A stretch of 64,000 nucleotides of DNA from a virus. Both the position numbers and the translations under genes were made by a program. The notes below the pieces were generated by a model. That model was not told the origin of the DNA, ran no database searches, and saw nothing but the letters and a program-made list of their open reading frames with translations. Shown piece after piece: positions 28,601 to 37,509 of the stretch. The stretch spans positions 1-64,000 of IMG/VR virus record IMGVR_UViG_3300009448_000011; one strand, written 5' to 3'. Within the stretch, counting starts at the first letter, position 1, and each line of letters opens with the position of its first letter.

Positions 28601-31600
28601 GGACAAACATCTATTAGTGCAGTATTTAAACAATTTGAAGTAGTAACAAATGACGTAGACGTACATGGTAAAAGAGTGTTATTTGACCAGAATATTTCTA
28701 ATAAAGTAAAAGCTAGATTAGAGAGTGTAGATAGAATACTGGGTCAAGTATGGACAAATATAAAATCTTTATGGGCCCCAGAACCTAAAGATACTATAAA
28801 AATAGTAGAATTTACTAAACAATTTAGAAAGCAAGAAGTTCTAGTACTTAAGGCTGCTGAAAAGGCTAAAATGGAAGGTTTTAGATTTGCACATAAAGCT
28901 AATACTTTAGATCCGTCTAAAGCTTCTTTAGATATGGTAGTAGGAAATGTAGATGAAAGTGTTGACTTATTAGATAAAGTTTTAGATTATAGTCATGCTG
29001 TTAAAAAAGATGGAATATCTTTAGAAAGTATGAATAGAGCAATAGATAGTGCGGGTATTCGAGATGTTACTGGCCAGTTAATGCGTAATTCAAAAAGATT
29101 TAGTGGCAATGTTAGAGCAGAAGGACTATTACAAGACACTAAGAGTTATTTTGCTGTTGCTGTATTTATGGGTTTAGCGTTAAATAATATGATGCAAAGT
29201 ACTAAAGGAACATCTATAGCTACTCAAGTAGGCTTTGCACTTTTTGGAGAAGATGAAGACCTAGCAGTTAAATTTGAAGCTAATAGATTTATCCCTACAG
29301 AAGTTTTAACAGTGGCTTTAAATAATGCTGGGATTGGTGTTAGTCAAACAGCAGTAAATTTTGTTACAGATTCTGCATTAATAGCAGGTACATATGGCTT
29401 AGGATATTCTGTAGCTAAAAGAATGACTACTGAAAATTATCTACCATATACTTTTGATATAGAAACTGTGCAAAAAATGGCACAAAGAGAAGCAATAGAA
29501 ATTGTAGATAAAGTAGGTAGATCAGTAGATAAAAGTATTATTACTAATATGGCCCCGGGTCATGATTCGATAATTAAAGTTAGAAAAACAGTATCAAATA
29601 CAGACAACATTCATTTTATTACAGAAACAATATTAACAAGAACTAATGAAGGATTTAAAACAGAAAGAATATTACAAAAATATGCAGAAAATGTTCCAAC
29701 TAGAGCGTTTATGTTTGGTGCTATTGCGTTATTAGCTACAAATGCGTTAAGAGAAGTAGCAGTATCTACGTTAACAGCTATGTCAGAATCCCCAGACGAT
29801 AAGATATATTTTGGAATGGTGGCAGGGTTAGGTTTGGGAGGATTGTTATTAGGGGCGTGGGCGGATAATAGTTATGTAGCTAAGACTGTAAAGCAAGGAA
29901 AAGAAGTAGCAAAAGCAAGGGGTCAAATTTTAGATGCTGGTAAAAACATATTTAAAACTAAAGCAGTTACAGGAGCTATAGCGGGTGCTTTTATTGGTGG
30001 AGCTTTTTGGATGGTAAACTCTGCATTAGATCCTGATGTAAAACAAAAAGGTTCACTAGATCCTTTAATAGCAGGTGTTGGGTTAGGGATAGGTGCAGGT
30101 ATATTTAAATCTAGTGCTGGATTAGGATTAGGAGTAGGTATAGTTGCTGCATCTGTTATGAGCGCTTTAAATTGGGCAGGAATAAGAGTAACTAAAATAG
30201 GAAGAGGAGGAAAAGAATTAGATCCTGAAAGTACTAAATTAGTAGCGCAATTATCTAGTTATTCAAGTGCGGTATTAGAAAAAGAAAATAATGATAATAC
30301 ATTTAGTGTAGGAATGTCTGCGTATGCGGCTCAATTTGGAGGAACTAAAACGTTAGCAACAAATATAGCTAGTGTAGGAGAAACGCAAGTAATAGCAAAA
30401 CAATCGCCATTACCTATATTACAATTTTTTGTAGCAGAAAAAATAGAAGGTAGAAGAGGAGAAGTTAAGGAAAGAACGGGACCTGATAGTGAAAGAACTA
30501 TTAGAAAATATAGTTTAGGTATTCAATCGGGAGCAATATTGGGAACATCTTTATCTGTAGAATTACCTATTGCGTATACGCCTGGAGAAGGATTTTTTGG
30601 ATTTACATATAATTCTGAAAATAATTTAATGGCTGTACCAAACTTTGCTATCAAAGTAGGGGTTTGGGCGGCAGCAGCCACAGCAGGAGTAGGTATTGTG
30701 TATAATACTGCGGGGTGGATGAGTAAACAAGTTTATAATTTAACAGGAGCACAAATGTTTAATGCAGCTTCTGCTAATTTTAATCAAGCCGCTGGAGATT
30801 TATTTTCTGCAAGTAGATTTGTAATGAATGCTTCAGAAAAAATAACTTCATTTTTCATTAGAACTAGTGTAAGCATTTTTTCTACATTACAGGGAACTGA
30901 TGCTCAAATGGCTTATGAATTATTTAAAAATTCTGTACCTAGAGCCACTCAAGCAGCAGATATGCTAAGAGAATTTAGTACTGCGGAACTAAGTGTAATG
31001 AGTCCAGGAGAGACTGCAAAATTAAATACTTTAGACAATGTAGATGGAGCTAAAGGATTATGGGGAGAAATTAAAGAAGGAGGAAAATTAAGATATGCAG
31101 ATCAAATTAAATATTTAGCAATAGGAGCGTTTCTGGGAGGAGTTGCAGGAAGTCTTACTAGTGATGTAGTTAAACATTTTAAATTAAAGTCAAGTATAGC
31201 TGCTAACGAAAGTCAAGAAACGTTATTAAAAATAGAAGATCAAGAAGAAAGAAGAAAAGCTATTTATCTTGCGATAGGAGGTTCTGCAGGAGGTATACTA
31301 AATTTAAATATTCGTAGTAGTATTCCTTTAATAAAAAGTTTTAGTAGAAATCCTTCCACAACTGTAATTGAATTTTTAAAAAGTAAAAATACTCATGCTG
31401 CTTCTATGGCAGAAGATATAGAAAGAACCATGACAAAAGTTGGGTCTAATATGTCAAATAATAAGTATGTTTCCATTGTTTTAAATAATAAAATTACAAA
31501 ATTTGTATTTAAAAATAGTGCTTTATTAAGTAAAAATAAATTAGGCGGAATATTTTTTGCAGCAACTATTTATAATTATGCCAAAACAAGCAGTGAGTTT

Positions 31601-34600
31601 GGTATAGCTCAAATGATGGATCGTCATATTGTATATGATAATAAAGGAAATGCTTATGATGATTATAATTTAAATACTAAAGGTAACTTTTTACATCATG
31701 CAGGAGTAGCAGGAATTTTAGGTTTAGGTACTACTGGAATTGCTTCTATAACTATATCTCCTAATAGAAATCAAAGACAAACATTAATTAATTTTGCTCA
31801 AAAAGAACTAGCAAATATACAAGGAATTAAAACTACAGGTGTACTAAATAAAATAAAAGTACAAGGAACTAATATACTATTTTCTGTGAGTAGGTGGGCC
31901 TCAGATAAAGAATCAACAACATTACTTAAAAGTTTATTAAATCTTAATAATGAATTTAAAGACTATGAAGAGTACTTAGAGGGAGTTCGGGGTAATCCTG
32001 CGGCAAAATTACCAACTCATTTAGAAAAAGTAGAAGATGTTTTAAAATTAAGACATGCTTTAGGAAAAGAAGAATTACAAGAGTTTATTGCTTTACAAAA
32101 TCAAAAAGCAAAAGGACTTCCTTTCGCAACAGAAGAAGAATCTACTTATAAAAAATTCTTAACAAATATAGATGAAAAATTAACTCAAGTTAATGGAAAG
32201 GGAATATCTAAATTAAATAATTTAGATAAAGGGTTTCAGCGTATTTCTTCTTTAACTTCTTTTAGTAAAAGAGCAACTGCCTTTTTAGTTGTAGGGTACT
32301 TAGTAAAGTTAGGAATAACTACGGTAGGTAATCAAGGGGGAGAAATAGGAAAAGATAGTTATTTAGATAGACTATATAACAAAGCTAATCAAGTAGGTAA
32401 AATAGGACAGCGTAGACAAGATGGAAGTATTGTCGGTTTAGAAGGGTTTATAAGCATAGGTGCAGATGCTTTACGTATAATAACTGGGAGAGATATTGCG
32501 GATTTAAATACTGTAGTCAGTAGTCTTGATGGAAAGATGATTAAGAGTACAGGACAAAAATTAAGAACAAATGCAAAAGGAATTGCTGATTTACAAAAAG
32601 GAGTAAAAGATTTATCAGAAATGTTAATTGTAGACAATCCTAATGCTTATTTAGCTACTTTTGATTTTGGGGGAAGAACATTACGCAATGATGATAAAGG
32701 ATTAACATCTTCTTCTTATTTTCAATTACAAGGGCCTGGGCAAGATATTTCTACAGCTACTTATTCAATGGCGTCTAAATTTATTTTTTCACAATATACA
32801 GGAGGACGAGGTAGACTTAGTGGCATTATTGATAAAGGGTTAGCTACTTTTGATAAAAATAATCCAGATACTTGGGATGTAGCAACAGTTAATATTAGAA
32901 ATGCAACTAGTATGATGGATGCAATGAAAAATGCTAGACAATATTCTAGAGACACTTCTGCCGCCTTAGCAGGAGATAGTTTAGCAAATATGATATTATC
33001 TTTACGTCAAGAAGCACTTGCACATATTGCGTGGCAACCAACAGATAGTCTTTATACTAATATGTTCTGGGAAAACTATGAAAAACTTAAAGTTAGAAAA
33101 AATCCTTCAAATGTTAATAAATTTTTAAACAAATTAGCCCGTAGTGAAAAAAGTGTATTAAATGAATTTGCTAAATTAATGGAAGAAGGTATTTTTGAAA
33201 ACTTTTTTACTAAATCAGCAATAACTAATGTAATATTTTTTACTGGTAGTGGTAAGCAACCGCCTCAAAGAGGTAATGCTCAATTCATGTCTACAGATAT
33301 TTCTCAGTTATGGTATCAAACACAAGATTTATCTGTTCAAGCAGAAATGTTTAAACAAAGTAGAATAGAACTATATGATCAATATTTCGATAAAGTAATT
33401 ATGCCACTTTCTAGTTCTGGCATTTTTGCTATAATTCCAGAGTGGATGAAAATAGCTGGAATAAGTTTTACTGTAATAGGGGTGTCTGCCGTAATTGTTA
33501 ATAGTATAGCGACTATAACAGAAAATAAAACTTTTAATCAAAGTACAAGTGAATTATTAGATATTTTTGGACGTGTCGAAAATACAATAGGGCCCAAAAT
33601 GAAGGCATATCCTAACGATACTAAAAAAATAATAAAAGAATTAAAAGAACATATAGCTCAGGGACAAAAATATAATTGGAATGTAGATGGACATATCGCT
33701 AAAGGAAGTTCAATAGTTCCTGGGTCTAATTCTGTAATAGGTTTATTAAATATTGGTCAAGAGGGCAAAGCACTTCATGTTCGTTTTGAAATTAATCCTT
33801 ACTTTGAAGCATTAGATGTAAAAGATAGTAATATTTTTATTAACACTTTAGAAACTAAAGGAGAGCACTTAAGAAATCTATTTACATATGTAGAAGACAC
33901 TTTAGATGAAAGTAATAAAACAATAGGAAGAACTCGTAAAAGTATTGCTTCTTCTTTATTAGACCATAGAGAAGTACAAAAATGGTTTAATAAAAATAGT
34001 ACTGGTAATATTATAGAAAGTGTTTATGATATATTCACTACAACACACACAATAATAAGTAAATCTGAATTTATAGGATCTGCTGTAACTAATTTTCAAG
34101 ACAAATTCAAACAAGGTTTAGATAGATTGTTTGATTTAAATGATATGAATAAAGTAAATCATCATTTATTACAAACAGTAATGGTAAATGGTGAAGAAAT
34201 GTTAGTAGCAGAACTATTAGATCCTGATTTTCATACAAGTGGAATATCTAATGCCGATGAATTTGGCCCTGCTACTTCTTTAGAATCAAGAAAACAAGTA
34301 TACATACAAAAATATCAAGAAGCCAAATTAAAGTTTCAAAAAGAAGTACAAGAAATTGTAGAACAAGAATATTCTAAAATTGCTTTTAAGGGTAAGGGTT
34401 CAACTTTAATAGACGATACTGCTCAAATTGCAGAAGCAAACCGAAAAGCTCTTATGGCTATAAAAACAAAAATGGTTGACCCTAGTAGCTCTATTGGAGC
34501 TGTTGTAAAAGGTGCAGGAATAATACAAGCTACTACTTTACTAGATCAACAAGCAACTATAAGCGAAGCAACAAAAGGTTCTCAAAGAAAATCAAATAAA

Positions 34601-36358
34601 AGTATTGTTAGAGATAATTCAGTTAAAGGAAATCCTATAGATACTTTTACAGACGATGTATGGGAAACTTTACATTATACGCGGCCTTTAGGTAATGTAG
34701 GTTTTTGGGATAATTTAGCTGCAGGAGGTAAAGGTTTAATAGTTGCCGGCTGTACTTTTTTTGATGTACTAAGTGGTGCAGATGTACTAGGTTCTTATTT
34801 AAGAGTAGCAGAAATACAAAGTAATCCGTACGCGACAGATTTAGATAAAGAAATGGCTAGTAAAGAGTTAGGAAGATCGTTACTAGCTTCGTTAATAGGG
34901 GTAGGACTGGGACTAGCAAGTAATAAATTGTTAGGAATATTTGGTAACGAAAAAGTAAGAAATTTTTTAACTAAACCTAGTAATATAGTGAAGAGTGCTT
35001 TAGGGTTAGTAACAGGAGGGTTAATAGGAGGGGCAGCGTGGAAAAGTATTATTGGACCAGGGTTGGATAAATTAGCCAAAAAAGGTTCTTCTAGTAATAT
35101 AGAAAATAGACTAAATAAAGGATTTGCTGACTTAGGGTTTACTGCAGGAGATTTCTTAGGTAAAGTTGCGAGCGCTCCTGTAATAGGGGCATATAATTTA
35201 GGAAATAAAATTGGAATTGGGAAAGAAGCGGCTTTTTTTACTGGAGGTTTTTCTGGAGGCTTTGTTTTAGGAAGTATAGTTGGAACAGGACTTGCTGCTT
35301 TTGGTTTATCAATAAGTTTACCTGTATTGGCTTTATCTACGGTAGGGGTGGGGTTAGCAGTAGGGGTTGCCGCAATATTTGGGGGCAAACAGATGACTAG
35401 TGGTATGTCATATGCTACTAAAGAATTTATGAAAATTCCTATTATAGGTCAATCTATAGGATTAACAGATCCCTACAGAGCCATAAGAAATCAAGAAAGA
35501 TTTAAACATAATTTTAAAGATAGTCCTTTCTTGTTAGGGTATGTTGGAGATATTGTTAATAGTAATTGGATGCAATTATTGTCTGCTGCAGAAAACCCAG
35601 GAGGCAGAGATACTGTTGCTTTATTATTTGGGGATGTATTGGGTCAAGGAGAAGAATATAATACTGGTTCTGCTTGGAAACAAAATGCAGCAGAGAGTTC
35701 TATAGGAGGCCCCCGACCTATTATTGATGAAGTAATTCAAAATGAATTACGTATTAGAGCGGAAGCTTATTCTGATGCAGTAATTGGGCGTTATAGTTGG
35801 GAGCAAATACTAGCACATGCAGATAATAGTAATGTAATTAAATCACAAGAAGCATTACAAAGAGCTGAAAAAGTTAAGATACAAGAAAAGGCTAGGGCTC
35901 AATTATTAAAAAGTGCTAAAGATGCAGGAGGCCCTACTGCTGCGCTTAAAACAGGTAATTCTAGAACAAGTGCAGTAACTCAACAACAATTAGCAAAAAT
36001 AGAACAAGTATATAATGATTTAGACACATATGGAAAACCTCATGTACAAGTAACTGCTGCAAGTGTAACAACACATAAATCTAAAACAAGTAATTCTGAT
36101 TTAAAAGCAGGAGATAAAGCCAAGGCTCAAACTATTAATCCAGGGGGTACTTTATTAGCCCCCATTACTAAAAATCATGTATATAAAACTAAAGTAGTAA
36201 TTAATAATAAAATGGCAGTAATTAATTTTAATAAAGAACAAGACCCCATGAACCCTATTTTATTAGCACAAGCAGAAGTTATGGGGGCTAATAAAGCAAA
36301 TTCACCTGATGTACAAACACAAGTGAATTCTTATAATGCTTATAAAAATGAAAATTAA
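25664..36358 (+). CDS. Giant tape-measure-like virion protein with SNase domain
   Basis: This 3564-residue protein has a disordered N-terminus with a (Ser-Asn) tract at about residues 84-92. Hydrophobic Gly-rich segments follow at about 123-146 and 169-184. A complete staphylococcal-nuclease domain lies at about 205-340: R228, D233 and E236 in RLEGADSPE and R311 in YGRKV match SNase R35, D40, E43 and R87 in order and spacing. The rest has many Gly/Ala-rich membrane-like segments alternating with long helical stretches. Length, position after the terminase and multiple hydrophobic segments suit a tail tape-measure protein whose transmembrane parts help genome injection; a separately packaged inner virion protein is the alternative. 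The end overlaps the convergent gene at 36355 by four bases. Confidence 0.75.
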   Translation: MQNISNNSPEVFGPSFKSIETFGPSTKQFEDSKLVDFNNLKATKKDINVLNYNQEAINTSMSNIKTIISKTASIPKDIFSNLSFSNSNSNSNTTSLLSRVSRVPGEAKKILQRQGLEEEQARLVTIGALGSIGVATTIGGGVGLNQLIKNPAPALNVLKTITNSKVGKTGLIGTAAVAGLLLLNSKRGDAAEISQSIYAKDTSFEIDPAEFSSIDADTFYIKNKGKVRLEGADSPELSVYDKVHAKTNREKWEAKRAHEKKLKDVRSDHKRSKVDYNTQDQGNEARAVADKFIKSAQNINLTIESQDVYGRKVVSIANEKGELLSDRLVREGLAFTELPSSEHFDGSDAAYNRYNSMIEAYQQKIGIFAKEDFINPTDFRKGKVDPKIHGFKKRLETEIKSQEFKKQGLANNEYAFILSDEDTYFTLSASLGASAHYGASIESTLMKQAGYDSLANVVPYKGLAESLMEYNNTLLGNEPLSSWERFAAQAYDTGLSAGGVGNWLNRSVFIPKGWGRLYKDEIGALPSIAGIAGKILDESYLYYANMNPDAALLGQDYKSGLRRNVMEDKSGMFQTMFEDTTSFALAMAQSLGMYVAVTQPLEMLSANISKSYIDNTLQSVLLSNTARNGGILPIPKIPIGRIAAEYYFGSNLASYTHKEGGLASAVFEQKILKDTPETPAFFAHNGGEKSGYKVQLMIQRGRAETIMKGIFKPFLMDVINPFNASVSGSMQEPNSPTGARRINSYDQFNLAVDKLIKTISKPVDLDLKFKANESFSFRGIESIQVENISEDIKIAAAKSNKKEIHIKRSALVPVSDFSTLSSVYKSSTNKINTHLIQNNEELFKILTDKNGAALSAEVAHNIMFRNGGKKEALKLVPQIQKNKVDILFERKEQLRIAKQGLSRQLGVHADQLEITTTGTGSRYKTNIAAALQDILEMIPLNPLKWGLFNGSAEYADEFISVGQLFSFRDAADYTERVLTGQTSISAVFKQFEVVTNDVDVHGKRVLFDQNISNKVKARLESVDRILGQVWTNIKSLWAPEPKDTIKIVEFTKQFRKQEVLVLKAAEKAKMEGFRFAHKANTLDPSKASLDMVVGNVDESVDLLDKVLDYSHAVKKDGISLESMNRAIDSAGIRDVTGQLMRNSKRFSGNVRAEGLLQDTKSYFAVAVFMGLALNNMMQSTKGTSIATQVGFALFGEDEDLAVKFEANRFIPTEVLTVALNNAGIGVSQTAVNFVTDSALIAGTYGLGYSVAKRMTTENYLPYTFDIETVQKMAQREAIEIVDKVGRSVDKSIITNMAPGHDSIIKVRKTVSNTDNIHFITETILTRTNEGFKTERILQKYAENVPTRAFMFGAIALLATNALREVAVSTLTAMSESPDDKIYFGMVAGLGLGGLLLGAWADNSYVAKTVKQGKEVAKARGQILDAGKNIFKTKAVTGAIAGAFIGGAFWMVNSALDPDVKQKGSLDPLIAGVGLGIGAGIFKSSAGLGLGVGIVAASVMSALNWAGIRVTKIGRGGKELDPESTKLVAQLSSYSSAVLEKENNDNTFSVGMSAYAAQFGGTKTLATNIASVGETQVIAKQSPLPILQFFVAEKIEGRRGEVKERTGPDSERTIRKYSLGIQSGAILGTSLSVELPIAYTPGEGFFGFTYNSENNLMAVPNFAIKVGVWAAAATAGVGIVYNTAGWMSKQVYNLTGAQMFNAASANFNQAAGDLFSASRFVMNASEKITSFFIRTSVSIFSTLQGTDAQMAYELFKNSVPRATQAADMLREFSTAELSVMSPGETAKLNTLDNVDGAKGLWGEIKEGGKLRYADQIKYLAIGAFLGGVAGSLTSDVVKHFKLKSSIAANESQETLLKIEDQEERRKAIYLAIGGSAGGILNLNIRSSIPLIKSFSRNPSTTVIEFLKSKNTHAASMAEDIERTMTKVGSNMSNNKYVSIVLNNKITKFVFKNSALLSKNKLGGIFFAATIYNYAKTSSEFGIAQMMDRHIVYDNKGNAYDDYNLNTKGNFLHHAGVAGILGLGTTGIASITISPNRNQRQTLINFAQKELANIQGIKTTGVLNKIKVQGTNILFSVSRWASDKESTTLLKSLLNLNNEFKDYEEYLEGVRGNPAAKLPTHLEKVEDVLKLRHALGKEELQEFIALQNQKAKGLPFATEEESTYKKFLTNIDEKLTQVNGKGISKLNNLDKGFQRISSLTSFSKRATAFLVVGYLVKLGITTVGNQGGEIGKDSYLDRLYNKANQVGKIGQRRQDGSIVGLEGFISIGADALRIITGRDIADLNTVVSSLDGKMIKSTGQKLRTNAKGIADLQKGVKDLSEMLIVDNPNAYLATFDFGGRTLRNDDKGLTSSSYFQLQGPGQDISTATYSMASKFIFSQYTGGRGRLSGIIDKGLATFDKNNPDTWDVATVNIRNATSMMDAMKNARQYSRDTSAALAGDSLANMILSLRQEALAHIAWQPTDSLYTNMFWENYEKLKVRKNPSNVNKFLNKLARSEKSVLNEFAKLMEEGIFENFFTKSAITNVIFFTGSGKQPPQRGNAQFMSTDISQLWYQTQDLSVQAEMFKQSRIELYDQYFDKVIMPLSSSGIFAIIPEWMKIAGISFTVIGVSAVIVNSIATITENKTFNQSTSELLDIFGRVENTIGPKMKAYPNDTKKIIKELKEHIAQGQKYNWNVDGHIAKGSSIVPGSNSVIGLLNIGQEGKALHVRFEINPYFEALDVKDSNIFINTLETKGEHLRNLFTYVEDTLDESNKTIGRTRKSIASSLLDHREVQKWFNKNSTGNIIESVYDIFTTTHTIISKSEFIGSAVTNFQDKFKQGLDRLFDLNDMNKVNHHLLQTVMVNGEEMLVAELLDPDFHTSGISNADEFGPATSLESRKQVYIQKYQEAKLKFQKEVQEIVEQEYSKIAFKGKGSTLIDDTAQIAEANRKALMAIKTKMVDPSSSIGAVVKGAGIIQATTLLDQQATISEATKGSQRKSNKSIVRDNSVKGNPIDTFTDDVWETLHYTRPLGNVGFWDNLAAGGKGLIVAGCTFFDVLSGADVLGSYLRVAEIQSNPYATDLDKEMASKELGRSLLASLIGVGLGLASNKLLGIFGNEKVRNFLTKPSNIVKSALGLVTGGLIGGAAWKSIIGPGLDKLAKKGSSSNIENRLNKGFADLGFTAGDFLGKVASAPVIGAYNLGNKIGIGKEAAFFTGGFSGGFVLGSIVGTGLAAFGLSISLPVLALSTVGVGLAVGVAAIFGGKQMTSGMSYATKEFMKIPIIGQSIGLTDPYRAIRNQERFKHNFKDSPFLLGYVGDIVNSNWMQLLSAAENPGGRDTVALLFGDVLGQGEEYNTGSAWKQNAAESSIGGPRPIIDEVIQNELRIRAEAYSDAVIGRYSWEQILAHADNSNVIKSQEALQRAEKVKIQEKARAQLLKSAKDAGGPTAALKTGNSRTSAVTQQQLAKIEQVYNDLDTYGKPHVQVTAASVTTHKSKTSNSDLKAGDKAKAQTINPGGTLLAPITKNHVYKTKVVINNKMAVINFNKEQDPMNPILLAQAEVMGANKANSPDVQTQVNSYNAYKNEN
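25916..25939. repeat. AGTAAT hexanucleotide microsatellite (Ser-Asn tract)
   Basis: Four AGTAAT units encode Ser-Asn repeats near the N-terminus of the giant virion protein. The multiple-of-three period preserves frame on slippage. Confidence 0.8.
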
Positions 36359-37044
36359 GTGGGGGGCAATAAAGCATTAAATAGTGCTTTATCTTGTTCT
36401 AATTTTTGTATGATTACTTGAGCAGTATTTGGATCAATAGTTCTAATAGTATCAATTACTAAATATTTAAACTCGTCTAATTTTTGCTGTTGATTTACAG
36501 TTTTAAGTATTTCTTTAGCATCTCGTGTCAAAGTTCTAATATCTTTTAATACTTCTAGTATTACTTGTTCTCTAGTAGTTTTACCTTTAAAGAACTCTTC
36601 TTTATTAGTGCTTCTAATTTCTTCTAAATGATCTTGTAATTGTTCAAAAATAATTTGCATTCGTTCTTGAACATTAAAAATATTTCCATAATTTTTAACT
36701 TTCCTAGTATGCATAATATTAGAATAATTATCATACCAATATTTCAATTCATCTATGGTAATACCTTGCCCACTAATAATACTTAAACTTTGCGCGGTAT
36801 CTTTTAATGAAACTCCTGAATTAGCAAATTTAACTGCATGTTCTGATAAACCAAATCTATCTATTTTATGTTCTTCTATTTTTATATAGTAATCTTCATT
36901 TTCTTGCAAACTACCTATAATAAGAGCAAAACTTTCTTCTAAATCTGAAAATTCTTTTATTCCAAAAACGCCCGTATTAACAATAGCTTCTTTTAATTTT
37001 AATTGAAAATCTAGTAGATATGGTTTTAGTTTTACTTCAATCAT
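36355..37044 (-). CDS. HTH-containing protein, possible terminase small subunit
   Basis: The 229-residue product is mostly helical. Residues of about 67-105 (LSEHAVKFANSGVSLKDTAQ ... TIDELKYWYDNYSN) look like a helix-turn-helix of the kind used by small terminase subunits and phage DNA-binding proteins: a 'G-V-S-L-x-D-x-A' recognition turn followed by a W-Y-containing helix. The C-terminal half is a long helical, coiled-coil-like region (ERMQIIFEQLQDHLEEIRST). It overlaps the upstream sigma-like gene by eight bases, so the two are co-translated. Small terminase or a transcription regulator are both possible; neither is certain. Confidence 0.5.
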   Translation of the reverse strand: MIEVKLKPYLLDFQLKLKEAIVNTGVFGIKEFSDLEESFALIIGSLQENEDYYIKIEEHKIDRFGLSEHAVKFANSGVSLKDTAQSLSIISGQGITIDELKYWYDNYSNIMHTRKVKNYGNIFNVQERMQIIFEQLQDHLEEIRSTNKEEFFKGKTTREQVILEVLKDIRTLTRDAKEILKTVNQQQKLDEFKYLVIDTIRTIDPNTAQVIIQKLEQDKALFNALLPPT

Positions 37045-37426
37045 TTTCGTTATAAGTATCTTGATATATAATATCTACTCCATCTAATTTTTCAATTAAA
37101 GGAATTTCATTATTATACGAAGTACCGTGCATTAGCCAATTTTGTAAGATATACATTGCTTTATCCCATTGTCTTTTTAATGTACTACTATCCAGAAACA
37201 ATGATTGCGCAATATCAGACCTACTTCTATTTGTCATATATCTATACGTAAGTAATCTATGCAAAGTAGGATCTGTTGTTTTTAATTTTATTAACGCTTC
37301 TTTTACTTGTTCGTAACTAAATACTTGATCAATTTCTTCTGTACAACATCTATATTCTTTTTTCCAAGGAAATTCAACCCTTAAATAAATAGTTAATAAC
37401 CTTAATCCTGGATGACTTCTTGCCAT
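37037..37426 (-). CDS. Sigma region 4-like HTH protein (129 aa)
   Basis: Residues of about 42-100 (VKEALIKLKTTDPTLHRLLT, NRSRSDIAQSLFLDSSTLKR, then QWDKAMYILQNWL) have the layout of sigma-70 region 4. An L-x-x-R-Y helix is followed by an R-S-D-I-A turn, an S-S-T-L-K-R recognition helix and an A-x-x-x-L-x-x-W-L helix. At 129 residues it is too short for a full sigma factor and lacks region 2, so it may be a late-gene activator or sigma-appropriating protein. Upstream lies an AT dinucleotide run inside a 13-bp inverted repeat (37426-37483), a likely control site. It overlaps the downstream HTH gene. Confidence 0.55.
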   Translation of the reverse strand: MARSHPGLRLLTIYLRVEFPWKKEYRCCTEEIDQVFSYEQVKEALIKLKTTDPTLHRLLTYRYMTNRSRSDIAQSLFLDSSTLKRQWDKAMYILQNWLMHGTSYNNEIPLIEKLDGVDIIYQDTYNEND

Positions 37427-37483
37427 ATTGTTAATATATATATATATATACGCTAAATTTAATACATGTGTATATTAACAATA
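37426..37483. promoter_or_regulatory. Inverted repeat with (TA)n spacer upstream of sigma-like gene
   Basis: The arms TATTGTTAATATA (37426-37438) and TATATTAACAATA (37471-37483) are complementary over 13 bp, and the loop contains a TA dinucleotide run. It directly precedes the start codon at 37426. It may be an operator/promoter for the sigma-like gene or a processing hairpin between it and the RecB-like gene. Confidence 0.5.
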
Positions 37484-37509
37484 AATAGGCAAAATGTCAA
37501 ATAAAATAT

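Noticed and set aside
34795-35388. 197-residue Pro/Ala-rich ORF on the - strand
   Set aside because: It is antisense to the Gly/Ala-rich C-terminal part of the giant virion protein, which explains its composition.
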